Source: Rosa chinensis (taxonomy: Eukaryota > Streptophyta > Magnoliopsida > Rosales > Rosaceae). From it: 64,000 nt of DNA. The translations under genes and the position numbers were made by a program. Positions 1 to 9,508 of this stretch are shown here, piece by piece. Numbering within the stretch: position 1 is the first letter of the stretch; every line of letters starts with the position of its first letter. The stretch spans positions 16,173,501-16,237,500 of the forward strand of contig NC_037092.1 of NCBI RefSeq assembly GCF_002994745.2. The letters are read 5' to 3'. The notes under the pieces are model-generated. The model saw nothing but the letters and a program-made list of their open reading frames with translations, had not been told where the DNA came from and did not search any database.

Positions 1-44
1 ATTTTGGGTATATGATATTATGATTAACATTTTTTGGTATGCAG

Positions 45-124
45 GAATTGGGTAAGAGTTCAGCAGACTTTGTGCAATTTTGGCTTTTGGGCTTGATTGC
101 AGAAGTGCTTACTGACATCAAATA
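45..124 (+). pseudogene. Exon-like fragment, unrecognised
   Basis: An 80-bp open stretch is bounded by an acceptor (TATGCAG at 38-44) and a donor (GTAAGC from 125). It reads ELGKSSADFVQFWLLG and onward. I do not recognise the parent protein. Its splice-like borders match the other captured exons downstream, which is the main reason to list it. Confidence 0.3.
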
Positions 125-1491
125 GTAAGCCTCCTTGTCCCCCATTGCGATTGTTCCTTTGAACTTAATCAAGTATTGTTTTCAAAGGTCTCCAGTTATT
201 GCTATGGCGAGTTCACACAAGAAGTTCACACAAGAAGATTACTACTTCTAGAGTGTAGTTTACAGAAGAAGACATAAACTTACCCAAGGTTGTTCTGAGT
301 TCTGACCGGTTCAAATGGCAGGTACATTCTAATGATTTGTGGGTTCTTACGTTTTAGATGAATTTAGAAAAGGCTGATGAAATTTTGACTTTTTATTCTA
401 ATGGGTCATTGAATTTGTAGCTAAATTTGCATATGCAATTGAAAAGTTTAGATTTTTGTACTAATAGGTTATTGAATGTGTAGCTGAATTTTCATATGGG
501 AATGAAAAGTTGATATTTTTATGCTGATGGTAATTGAATTTGTTGGGTTGCAGTGAGGGAGATGTGTATCTATTCAGTGGTTGCATTACATCATGGAAAC
601 TACCAAACGGGAAAAACCTCTTTTTTGTGACCTGATGTTGTGTTTAATGGGAAGAAACCGATCAGGTTGTTTCAAATTTGTGTGTGCTTGAATGCTTATA
701 TGGTAAAAATAGAGAACATTTGTAATGATCAATTCACAAATCTCTTTTGGGTTAGTTATGCAATGAATATAGGGAGTTTGTGGTATATGATTTTCATTTT
801 GTATTCCTGCACTCGAAGCCACTAGTTTGTGGTTTTTATCTTGTTCATTTGTTCAATAAAACCTCTTCCTTCAATGTGGAACATGACCACTGCACTCTTT
901 TATTTATTTATTTATTTTTTGGTAACTTTGTGCTATGTCAACTTGTGGAATTTGTTCCCACACTGAGGACATTTGCTTAAACATGAAAGATAAATTTAGA
1001 ATCCCACCGCTAAGGGTTTTCTTCTTTAGCTTTTAATGACGGCACCTCGTCTAAGCTTTTTGCATTGAAATTGGTCCAAAGATGCCGCAACGTTAGGATG
1101 AATTTGCAGCTTGCTTATTGCACTCGACCAATTTGTCATATATACTTATTTGTATCTTGATAGATTGCACCCCAAAATCCTATACTTGTCATCTTTTGGT
1201 ATTAAGCCTTGGATCGTGTTTTGGTTATTTTGGCCTTCTGCAAATGTAAAGACCTGTGCATCAAGTTTGTCTTGGAATTGGTTGCTTCAAAGTTTGTATT
1301 TAACAAAATTGTTTGTTGTGCAGGTATAAGCAGGAGTAGTTAATTGTAGTCATTTAAGGGTGAGATTCTTCTCCAAGTGCCAGTTATGGTTTCATCTTGT
1401 TTCCAGACGTAATTAAGGTGTACAGTCTGCTGCATAATTTTTCTATATACCTTGATTTTGTTCTTAAATCATTTGAGTTATGATTGTGCAG

Positions 1492-1568
1492 GTTTGACGA
1501 GACTACAGTCTCTCAATGTTGGATATTGTAAATGCATCACAGATTCAGACTTAAAAAGGCCATCTCAG
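1492..1568 (+). pseudogene. Captured exon fragment of an F-box/LRR-type (RNI-like) leucine-rich-repeat protein
   Basis: The stretch reads LTRLQSLNVGYCKCITDSDL, which fits one cysteine-containing leucine-rich repeat of the plant RNI-like/F-box LRR family. It is preceded by TGTGCAG and followed by GTGCATT, so both splice borders are present. No neighbouring repeats of the same protein are found within several hundred bases, so this is an isolated exon and not a gene. It lies in the CACTA-like element in the same orientation as the other fragments. Confidence 0.55.
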
Positions 1569-1949
1569 GTGCATTTTGGTGTAGGTCATTGTCTTTTTGT
1601 GTAATAACCATGGTCATGTTGTTGAGGTTTGGAACTCCTTTTGTTTGCACAGTTTTCTTCTATCTAATTTTATAGATCTGTTTTTGACTCTTTTGCATTT
1701 TTCTTTCTTCTCTTATCCCTGTCTTTGGCTACTAGTTTTTGTTGTAAATTGTGAATCATATGAATATGTATCACAAATCAAATAAATAAAATAAGTTAGG
1801 ATTTCTTCTATACTTGTGCAATATATATAGTTTGTTGTAAGTTCCATACTTCTACATCTGTTTTCACCTATCTTCTGCATTTTTAGTTTTGTATCCGTTT
1901 TGGTCTAGTTACATTCATATATCTCAGCTCTCAAATTTTTTGATTGCAG

Positions 1950-2031
1950 ACATGGTGGTTGTGGCACACATTATGAATGCGACCTTGGTCATTCCTCAAT
2001 TGGATAAACGTTCATTCTGGCATGACTCAAG
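1950..2031 (+). pseudogene. Captured exon fragment of a GDP-fucose O-fucosyltransferase family protein
   Basis: The translation MVVVAHIMNATLVIPQLDKR followed by SFWHDS matches the conserved N-terminal block of plant O-fucosyltransferase (DUF246) proteins, which are Golgi glycosyltransferases. The exon starts after TTGATTGCAG (AG at 1948-1949) and ends at a donor (GT at 2032-2033), so flanking intron sequence was retained and the copy is genomic, not a processed transcript. The rest of the enzyme is missing in the window. It lies in the CACTA-like element. Confidence 0.7.
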
Positions 2032-3125
2032 GTTGTTACAATTGCTCCATTTCCTTCTAAAGGTGTTTTGAGTGCTTTAGTTTATTGAGCATTAACATGA
2101 GAAATCTCCCGTGGCTCATAAGTATACCAATCTCTATATCCATTATAGGAAAAATAAATATCGATTTGCTTGCTGCTGAAAATATGCTCTCTTGAAAATC
2201 TATAATTAATTTTTTTCGTGTAGTGAATATCTAATACAACCTTCACCAGCTAGACACTATTGCTAGACTCTTTTTCATCTGCTCATGCCTTCAAAGAACT
2301 GCTGATGCTTCTTAGTTGCAGTAGTGTTGATTTTTGTCAAACAAGAGAGCTTGATTGGTTTCTTGCATAACTGATTGTTGTGATTAATTTTCTGTGCAGA
2401 TATCTATCTGAGTTACTTGGGAAGTTTACACTCTCAGGTTGTTGAACCAAGGTCAGTTTCAAACTTTCGATTCAAGCTTGTGAACATTATCTAAAGTTCT
2501 TTTATGTGATCCATTGTCCCGTGCACCTTATTATTTAGCATGCCTATAGTTAGAGCCAGCATATCCTGATTTCTACAAGATAGGATTTGTTAGAAGTATG
2601 AGAGCTTATGGAATTGCGTTTAAAGAAGACCAAAATGAGTTTGAAGTTTTTTAACCTTGTTTATACAATATCATTGTTAAAATTTGGATATTGTTTGATC
2701 GATTTGTTTGGAAAATGAGTCATTTATTGTGTATATTGCTAACAATGGTCACAAATTTATTTGCAGGAAAGTGTACACAAATATAAAGGAAGAGGATATG
2801 GCATATTGAAGTAATGCTCGGGGTATTCCTTTCTGAACTGTGAATTTTGTTTCTCATTTGTTCTTGGTATCAAGTTTTCTTGAGGTGGTAGACCTTGATA
2901 ACAATATTATCTTTCATTGTTTTGTTTTCGTTCAAGCAAATAGCATTAAATTATATAAGAATGCAAACACTTACATATGAAATCTTCCTTCTTTTTTTTT
3001 TTTTGAGTTTTAGTGTTTTACATTTCCCACCATGGCACGTAACGTTATCTTTGTTCCCTTTGTATGTGGTAGGAAGAGACGGATAGTGGGCTCGAGATTG
3101 CTGTCTATTTTGTACCTTTATGCAG

Positions 3126-3226
3126 TCTGCATATCTAGAGGAGTTTGAAGAAGAATTTAAGGGTATTAACCAAGAGCAGATCTGCAGACTTCACAAAATG
3201 CTCGCTCCTTATCTTCTTTCAAGTAT
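3126..3226 (+). pseudogene. Captured exon fragment of a PICKLE-type (CHD3) SNF2 chromatin remodeler
   Basis: The translation LEEFEEEFKGINQEQICRLH followed by KMLAPYLLSS fits the segment of plant CHD3/PICKLE helicases that ends in HKMLAPHLLRR. It is preceded by an acceptor-like TGCAG at 3121-3125. After the LLSS residues the frame runs into a stop, and the invariant arginines that normally follow are replaced, so the piece is broken at its 3' side. It is the fragment nearest the CACTA subterminal repeats. Confidence 0.65.
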
Positions 3227-3459
3227 AAATGCAAAACTCTATTAAGCATATGTAAATGTGCACCGTTTCAGAGTATGTAAATGTTCAACGTTTCTTAAGA
3301 TTGAATGTGAAATTTAGCAAGCAAACAAAACCGCAGCATTGGTTAGGGTACCTCGCTAGTAATAGCTATTTATTATGAGAAAATTACTGTTTATTTGGTC
3401 AATTTTTGGTTTCAGCTTAATTTGAATCTTACCATTACCGAATCAAACAACAGTAGGAA

Positions 3460-4065
3460 AAATGAAAAATATGTCGTCTGATGAGGATTATAGGGTGGAA
3501 TCAAACAAAATTTCTACAATTCAGACGACGGTTCTTACTGATATCATTGTTGGATACACACACAGACAACAAGTAAGCAAAAACCATCGTCTCAAATGTC
3601 ACAAGACAACGGTTAGAGTTATATTTGTCGTGTGAAAGCGCACGCACTGAATTTTTAAGTCATCACACCACATTTTATGCTGGAAGAACTGTCGTGTGTA
3701 TACAATTTACACGTCGTCTTAAAAATAAAAACCGTGGTATGAGTAGAAGTCACACAACGCTAGAATCCTACAAACCGTGGTATGAGTAGAAGTCACACCA
3801 CGCTGGAATCCTAAAAACTGTGGTATGAGTAGAAGTCACACCACGACATATTTCTGTCGACAACTTGTCGACAGCATGTCGGCAGATCTGCCGGTCTATC
3901 AGACGACGAATTTAGCTGCAAACCGTCGACCCAATGATCGGTATACCACGGTTGAAAACCGTCGTCTGACAGCGTTTCATCAGACGACGCCTCGATAGAC
4001 CACGGAAATGCAAAACGTGAGACGACAGTTTTAAACCGTCGTGTGAAGCCTTTTGTGTAGTAGTG
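3460..4065. repeat. Subterminal repeat region and right terminal inverted repeat of the CACTA-like element
   Basis: Many short copies of GACGACGGTT, CCGTCGTC, CGTCGTCTGA and AACCGTGG occur on both strands between about 3525 and 4050. The terminal motif ends at 4065 (TTTTGTGTAGTAGTG). This dense array of short inverted motifs is the expected architecture of CACTA ends, where the transposase binds. Confidence 0.7.
3731..3845. repeat. 43-bp tandem repeat, about 2.7 copies, in the CACTA subterminal region
   Basis: The unit starting ACCGTGGTATGAGTAGAAGT begins at 3731 and 3774, and with one change (ACTGTGG) at 3817, a constant period of 43 bp. Each unit carries GTCACACCACG, an inverted version of the CGTGGT core, so each unit can pair with itself. 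Confidence 0.85.
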
Positions 4066-4700
4066 TGAGCTGCCTTTGTGCTACCTTGCTGAGACTCATC
4101 CTTGCGGATGTAGGTAAAAGCCTCAGTGAGGGAAGGAGGCTCTTGCCGACGCAATAACTCTCCCTTGGCATTGTCATGTCTAGCATCTAATCCATTCAGA
4201 AACTAGTGCACATGCTCCAACTCCTTCTCCTTTTGGTACCAAGTAATATCCTCAGCATTTTTCAATTTGTTTGGTCGTCGTTGATCAATCTCAGCTCAAA
4301 TGTTTTTAAGTTGGGTGTAGAACACTGAAATTGCTGCCCATCCTGCTTCATCCTTGTTGCCTTGCACAACAATTCATAGATCTGGGAAAAATTAGATTCA
4401 TTCAGATAGAGATCATTGAGCGTCTTCCAAACTTCTGCAGCAGTATCACACCCAATGATCAATTGGATCACCTCGTCAGTCATGGCCTTGTACAAAATTG
4501 ACAATACAAGTCCATCAGCATCTTCCCACTTGACATACTCTTCACTTTCCTCATTCGCCGGTGCCTTAATGGTACCGGTGACATGACCCATCTTATGGAT
4601 TCCACGAAGGTGAGCGGAAATCATCTTCTTCCATGTCCTATAATTCCCAGGTCCATTCAGTTTTGCTCCTTCGAATGAACCTGATGAAGAATCTGGGTTT
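4066..4700 (-). pseudogene. Copia gag fragment (Retrotran_gag type)
   Basis: On the minus strand the region 4624-4262 encodes MISAHLRGIHKMGHVTGTIK and, later, DTAAEVWKTLNDLYLNESNF, which fit the N-terminal capsid-like part of plant Copia gag (the tryptophan and W..L..LY block). Coding similarity continues upstream to about 4700 and downstream, after a stop and a frame change near 4262, to 4066. No zinc knuckle or pol is present. It is a decayed fragment without a function of its own. Confidence 0.7.
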
Positions 4701-5257
4701 TGAACTGAGACTTCAACTTTTTGAATACCGAAATTGTTGGTATTCCCTCCCTATAGAAGTGGAGCATCAGGGCCAACCATTGGAATACTGACGAAAAAAT
4801 AATATGCAACGGAATTGAGACAGAAGGTATGTTTGACAAGTCGAGAGGGTATTAATCGACTAGTCAAGAAGTAGCAGTACTTCCTAAGTAAAAAGAAAAG
4901 AAGACTTATACTTGGGTGTTGCCTATCGCGCAACCTTTCGGTAACTCCTTTTAATGTGACCAGATAAGGAGGATTGAGATTTTGGTGGAGTAATGCTCAC
5001 TTTTCAACCTTTCGGTTACCTTTCTCTTATTCGATCCTTGGCCTCGACATCGCATTAATTGGATGGACCTAGTGGTGTTGGGTGAGTAAGCTCGACCTTA
5101 TAAGGATAAAATTCACCTTCTAAAAGATAGAGAAAAATCCTAACCTCCGAATTAGAGGAAGGAACAATCTTACCCCAAAGTGTGAGGAAAGAAGAATGAA
5201 GGAAAAACAAAGAGACAAAGTCCTCTCGGATCTTCGCTCGGATACCAAGTCAAAATA

Positions 5258-5475
5258 TGAAATGGAAAGGAAGAGATATTTGTGAATGATGAATTTCCTC
5301 ATATTGATTCAATGGTGTAAATGGGGTTATATATACAAGCCCTACACTACTACATTACACATCTTGATCTCCAAGTAAACTTGTTCTCCAAGTGTACTTG
5401 TCCTCCAAGTTTCCTTCTTCAACAAGATTATATGCAAGCAAACTAGTTCTACACAACATGACTCACAAGTCAACA
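5258..5475 (-). repeat. LTR of the antisense Copia fragment
   Basis: It begins TGTTGACTTG and ends TTTCA on the minus strand, about 218 bp, with a TATA-like stretch (TATATATACAAG on the plus strand near 5330). The TTGGTATCCGAGC primer-binding-like motif starts about 10 bases beyond it. No second LTR is in the window, so the ends rest on the TG..CA rule only. Confidence 0.5.
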
Positions 5476-6149
5476 ATAACTGCCTCCAAAAAGGGTCATT
5501 CAACCCTATCATAGGTTTTTCTCAAGTCAAGTTTCAAAGTTGTACCTCTTCTTACCACTCATTCTTTTCAAATTAAAAATGTGAAATCTCAAACACAACC
5601 AAAGAATTTCTATCAAACGATCCATATTACTTTTGTTTATTAAACTTAAATTGTGTTGCTACCTATTTTATTTTCATAATTTTTTTTTCAGTAACGTCTT
5701 AGCTAGCTGGAAAATTCTACAATATGTTAACGTATGATATGCATACAATTGCCTTAAAAATGGTAAAATGAGTCCTCAAAATAGTAATATTAGTCCTCAA
5801 AGTAGTAACATGAGTCCTCAAAGTGGTAAATTTTCTTAGTTAGCATCACAAAACGAACACAAAACATGAGGATGAGCTTTATTCACATATGACATGCATA
5901 ATTTTTTTTTTCCAGCAGCTTCACGTTTTACATGATCTGCATAATAATTTTCCCACAAGTATAACAATGCTCTCACCAGAGAAACAATGATTTCACCAAA
6001 ATTATTGTTGACCGAGTTACATCACAAAGAACAAGGCAAACAAATAGATAAACACCCAATCTCGATCTCATGGTATATATATAGCTTAACAATCCACAAC
6101 TACTTTGATTTTTTAACTGTAAATAGTACTTATATACAGATCCATCCCA
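5476..6149. other. Intergenic DNA with a small 21-bp tandem repeat
   Basis: AT-rich sequence between the Copia LTR and the 3' end of the desaturase gene. Copies of AGTCCTCAAA begin at 5771, 5792 and 5813 (period 21 bp). No other gene or element is seen. The 3' untranslated region of the desaturase should lie just below 6150. Confidence 0.6.
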
Positions 6150-8125
6150 TCATGATCTTAGTTTTTTTAAGTTTGCCATTTTAGATTTTGTTTCAAGCTG
6201 CTGCTGCTTTTCCTCATAGATCATCTTGTTGCTTAAAGCTTTTTGTTTCTTCTGAGTCTCAGTTGGAAGCTTCACTTCTGTTGCCAAACCCACAAGTTCG
6301 AGAAATCTTATGACATACCAAGTAACATCAATTTGCCACCACTCCAAGCTGTGTCGAGCTGAGTGCTGAAAAGCATGGTGATTATTATGCCAGCCTTCTC
6401 CATGTGCCAGCAATCCAATCAACCTGTGGATAAATAACATTTGCCTCATTCTATATGTGTGTGTGTGTATTTCATTCAAATAAAAATGCTAGAGTGAATA
6501 TAAGTTTAATATAAACAAGATCTTTAAATGTTATTTTGAAAGGTTAGCCAGGCTACTGAGAAAAGAAGTTTTAGGCATCTATCACAAAACTAATTTGCAA
6601 TAGACAAAGGTATCTGAGATCAATCTATTATTTTATTTTGCAAGGTTAGCCAGGCTACCATGAAAAAAAATTAGACATCTATCACAAAACTGATTTGTAA
6701 CAGATAGAGGAGTCCGATCGAGGTAGAGCTGATATGTTTTCCAATTAATGCCTAGATTTTCCAATGATATTCTATATATACTCCAACAAAATCTTACCAG
6801 TTGTTTCTAGATAAATCACCAGTTTCCCATACTTGTTGTCCCCATGTATGGCAAATTGAATTTATTCCAAATGTAGCATGGAGAAAAAGTACTGTCCTCA
6901 CTCCCTACAAAAGAAAGAACCTAGAGCAAATTAATTGAAATGTAAAAGTCTCCTAAAAAAACAATTGATATATAAAAGGGGAATTTGATAGTAAACGGAA
7001 AAACAAACAATAATTTACTTTATCGATAAATCGATCATTCAAAGGCTGAAATTAACCACCAAGATTTTTTTTTTTTTTTGCTGGCAGCAAGTCCCAAGAG
7101 CTACTACCGAGGTCAGAAAATGAATTAAAATAAATTGGAGGTGATTGTTTACAATTAATAAAAGAAAATCTTTTAGTGACAGTAGCAAATTCGATACTAA
7201 CAAGAAGACAATATATAAGAGCAGTTGTATGTTTTACCATTCCCCAAACCAAAAAGGGCATTCCCCCTAGAAAATACAATGGAACTCCCAGAGCAGTATA
7301 ATGAAGAGGGTATGTATAATGGAGAAACATATAGTATGGTTGTCTTTTCAAATCTCCAACATTCTTTAGTCGTGGCTCATACTGCAAAAAGAATTAGAAT
7401 TTGTAAGCTCAACATAACTGAATTTCCATTATATTGGCATATATATTTTGGTTCCAGGATTCCAGATTTTCCTCTAATCGATTTTGTGTGTGTTAATCTT
7501 GTGCTTATATCTAGAATATCCAAGAGATTAGTAGAGAAGAGGTCTAGGATTGGGACTCCACCAAAAGGGGAGAGGGAGAGAATTTTTACATTTCCGTTTC
7601 GACCACGGTAATCGACTGTCCAACCAACATGACTAAACCAGAATCCTTTCACTGGGCTATGAGGGTCTTTCACTGTGTCTGTATATTGATGGTGGGCTCT
7701 GTGTACGCTTACCCAATCAAGTGGGCTTCTCTGCAAACCGAAAACATGTTACCGAAGAACAAAAACATAGAAGTTAAAACTCATCATCTCATTAATCTTT
7801 TTTAGAGTGATTGATCAGATTAATTTCAGACACATACCTGAAGTGATAGAACCCCACAATAGGCAAAGAAGTACTCCAGCCATCTGGGAAGCTTGAAGCT
7901 TCTGTGGGAAAGATTCCTATGAAACGAAAGGGTTACGCCGACACCTGAAACAAAGTAGAGAGCAATGGCCAGCCAAAATGCAGTCCAGGTGAAGTAAAAC
8001 GGCGCAAAAAGAGAGAGGAAGTGCAAGCAGACGAGGCTAGTGAAAGTGCCTATGTCCACGAAGTTCCATTCCCTCCCCCAAAACTCCACTCGCCATATCA
8101 CCAGCCAATGATCCCAATCAAGCAT
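6150..8125 (-). CDS. Acyl-lipid / acyl-CoA delta-9-type membrane fatty acid desaturase (ADS/FAD5 family), five exons
   Basis: Exons on the minus strand: 8125-7838, 7730-7590, 7381-7238, 6904-6798 and 6423-6150, total 954 bp, 317 aa. All introns are GT..AG and phases match. The three di-iron histidine boxes are visible: HRNLSH (69-74), HRAHH (106-110) and HNNHH (239-243), as are hydrophobic segments and WGQQVWETGD. The family inserts a cis double bond in acyl chains. The ATG at 8125 is preceded by an in-frame stop, so no chloroplast transit peptide is encoded. This fits an ER-type ADS protein better than plastid FAD5, which carries an N-terminal extension, though substrate and regiospecificity cannot be read from sequence. 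No break is seen. Copia-1 lies about 440 bp upstream of the ATG. Confidence 0.9.
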
Positions 8126-8246
8126 TTTTACAACAGCTTGATCTGCTTGGTTCTAAATCTTTATCTATATACGTATGAGATCAATGAGGAGAAACAACAC
8201 ACTACGTAATGAGAATATTGCATGGGTTAAGTGTGTTTGTGTGTCA

Positions 8247-8260
8247 GCTCTATATAGGGG
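8247..8260 (-). promoter_or_regulatory. Probable TATA box of the desaturase gene
   Basis: On the minus strand the sequence is CCCCTATATAGAGC, about 125 bp upstream of the desaturase ATG, a normal distance for a plant TATA box plus a short 5' leader. It is the only good TATA match between the gene and the Copia-1 LTR. Confidence 0.55.
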
Positions 8261-8316
8261 TGGTGGAAAGGCTGGTTGCAACTTGCAACTCGTTATTTAT
8301 TACGTTGGTAGTTGAG

Positions 8317-8493
8317 GAACTCAACCACTTTTGCTCTCACAAAATCATAATCAACCCAAAAGGCATGAATTTGAGATTTGATACGCAGGGAAAATCGCAA
8401 GCTCCAGAAGAGTCCTCAACTACCTTTGCTTCCACAAAATCATAATTAACCAAAAAAGCATAAATTTGAGACGCAGGGAAAATCTCAAGCTTT
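8317..8493. repeat. Imperfect tandem duplication of about 95 bp in the desaturase upstream region
   Basis: The block containing CACAAAATCATAATCAACC and CGCAGGGAAAATCGCAAGC (about 8317-8403) is repeated with roughly 15% change at about 8414-8493. It lies between the TATA box and the Copia-1 insertion, so it may duplicate promoter sites. Confidence 0.7.
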
Positions 8494-8565
8494 CACCCAT
8501 TAAAGGAAGGAGAGGTAAAACATATTCTTACTCCTTCCGACATGCGGGAGTTAACAGTATCATTT

Positions 8566-8772
8566 TGTTGAAGGAAAATCAAGTTTAGTGTGCCTTATCA
8601 AACTAGGAATAGGAATAGGAGAGAAGGTTCTAGATTTCCCAATCCTACACGGATTGGTATTCCTTGTAACATTAGATTATGCACTTTGTAATCCCTATAT
8701 ATAGGGCTCCTATTCTCTATAATGATACACAATTCTCTCATCAATCTCTCTCAATACCAATATACTTAAACA
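8566..8772 (+). repeat. 5' LTR of Copia-1
   Basis: TG..CA ends, 207 bp. A core promoter-like CCCTATATATAGGG at 8693-8706 is a perfect 14-bp palindrome. Directly after the LTR comes CGTTATCAGCACGA, the likely primer-binding region, also found behind the LTRs of Copia-2 and Copia-3 with one changed base. Confidence 0.95.
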
Positions 8773-9508
8773 CGTTATCAGCACGACTCTAGCCACAAAG
8801 CAAAAACCAAAATCTGCCGAAGCCACCTAGCCCGAGCTAGCCCTACCACATCGCAGCAGCCCCTGCTGCCCTGCGCGCTGCACCTACAGCCACACGCCCC
8901 TGCGTCGCTGCCCTGCAGCCCCGCGCCCCTGCGCACGCTGCTGCTTGTCCACACGCCCGCGCGTCTGCAGCCCTGCATCACTACCCCTGCATCTCGGTCG
9001 TGCCCCTGCTGCCCCTACAGCGCACCTACATCAGCAGCTCCTTTTCTCACCTACTGCAACTTGTTGCCGCTACAATATCACTGCAGCCCCAATCCGACAC
9101 CGCTGCAAACCTTCGCTCCATCACGCCTGCATCGACACGCGCGTGATTCAAAACCAACAAGTAAGTATCCAATAGCGTAAGTTTTAAAGTTCCTAAATTG
9201 AAATTCTTTCTTTTTCTCGGGGACTTAAAAACCTCCCTTCTTCTTCATCCCACCTTTCATAGAACGTGGGTTCGATTCAATGCGGAATCGTGGGGATTCA
9301 CGCAATTAACGAACTAAGAGCGTTCGTAAGACTTCGGACTAAGAGCGTCCGCAAGCATCGATTTATGACCTTATAAACATCATTGTTTCGGTCTAATCCA
9401 ATTTTCTTGGAAATCGATTTCTTGGTAGCATAGCTCGGAAATCTTAATATTTAGTTGTCGTGGAAGTTTTAACTCCGAAACTAATATATTTCTTCTTCTT
9501 ATTTCAGG
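8773..9508 (+). other. Copia-1 leader with candidate intron 9161-9507
   Basis: The first 390 bp is GC-rich and dominated by CCTGC/GCAGCC words. A strong donor (CAAGTAAGTAT, GT at 9161-9162) and a strong acceptor (TTCTTCTTATTTCAG, AG at 9506-9507) would define a 347-nt leader intron ending one base before the gag ATG. The same layout occurs in Copia-2 and Copia-3. Splicing is inferred, not observed. Confidence 0.6.

Larger units (their letters stand above)
1..4065. mobile_element. CACTA (En/Spm)-like transposon, right part; left end outside window
   Basis: The right terminus is seen directly. Read from 4065 leftward on the minus strand the sequence begins CACTACTACACAAAAGGC, the typical start of plant CACTA elements. 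The 600 bp inside it is packed with direct and inverted copies of a CGACGGTT / CCGTCGTC core, as expected for subterminal transposase-binding repeats. No matching left terminus is visible, so the left boundary is unknown and may lie before position 1. No transposase coding was recognised. The interior to about 3.25 kb instead holds exon-sized pieces of unrelated host genes, suggesting a non-autonomous, gene-capturing element. The 3-bp duplication next to the end would be TGA (4066-4068) and cannot be confirmed without the left flank. Confidence 0.6.
4066..5475 (-). mobile_element. Copia retrotransposon fragment (5' LTR, leader, partial gag), truncated by the CACTA element
   Basis: Read on the minus strand, an LTR (5475 to 5258) is followed by a primer-binding-like TTGGTATCCGAGC (about 5248-5236, close to the initiator-tRNA-Met type TGGTATCAGAGC), a leader and then gag coding from about 4700. 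The coding is cut at 4065/4066, exactly at the CACTA terminus. The simplest reading is that the CACTA element jumped into this Copia, whose remainder would lie left of the window. Confidence 0.65.

Noticed and set aside
5345..5362. CACTACTACATTACAC as a CACTA left end
   Set aside because: It lies inside the antisense Copia LTR, in the wrong orientation and on the wrong side of the CACTA right end, and lacks subterminal repeats.
7225..7611. Plus-strand 128-aa open frame
   Set aside because: It is antisense to desaturase exons 2-3 and an intron, which have clear family homology on the minus strand.
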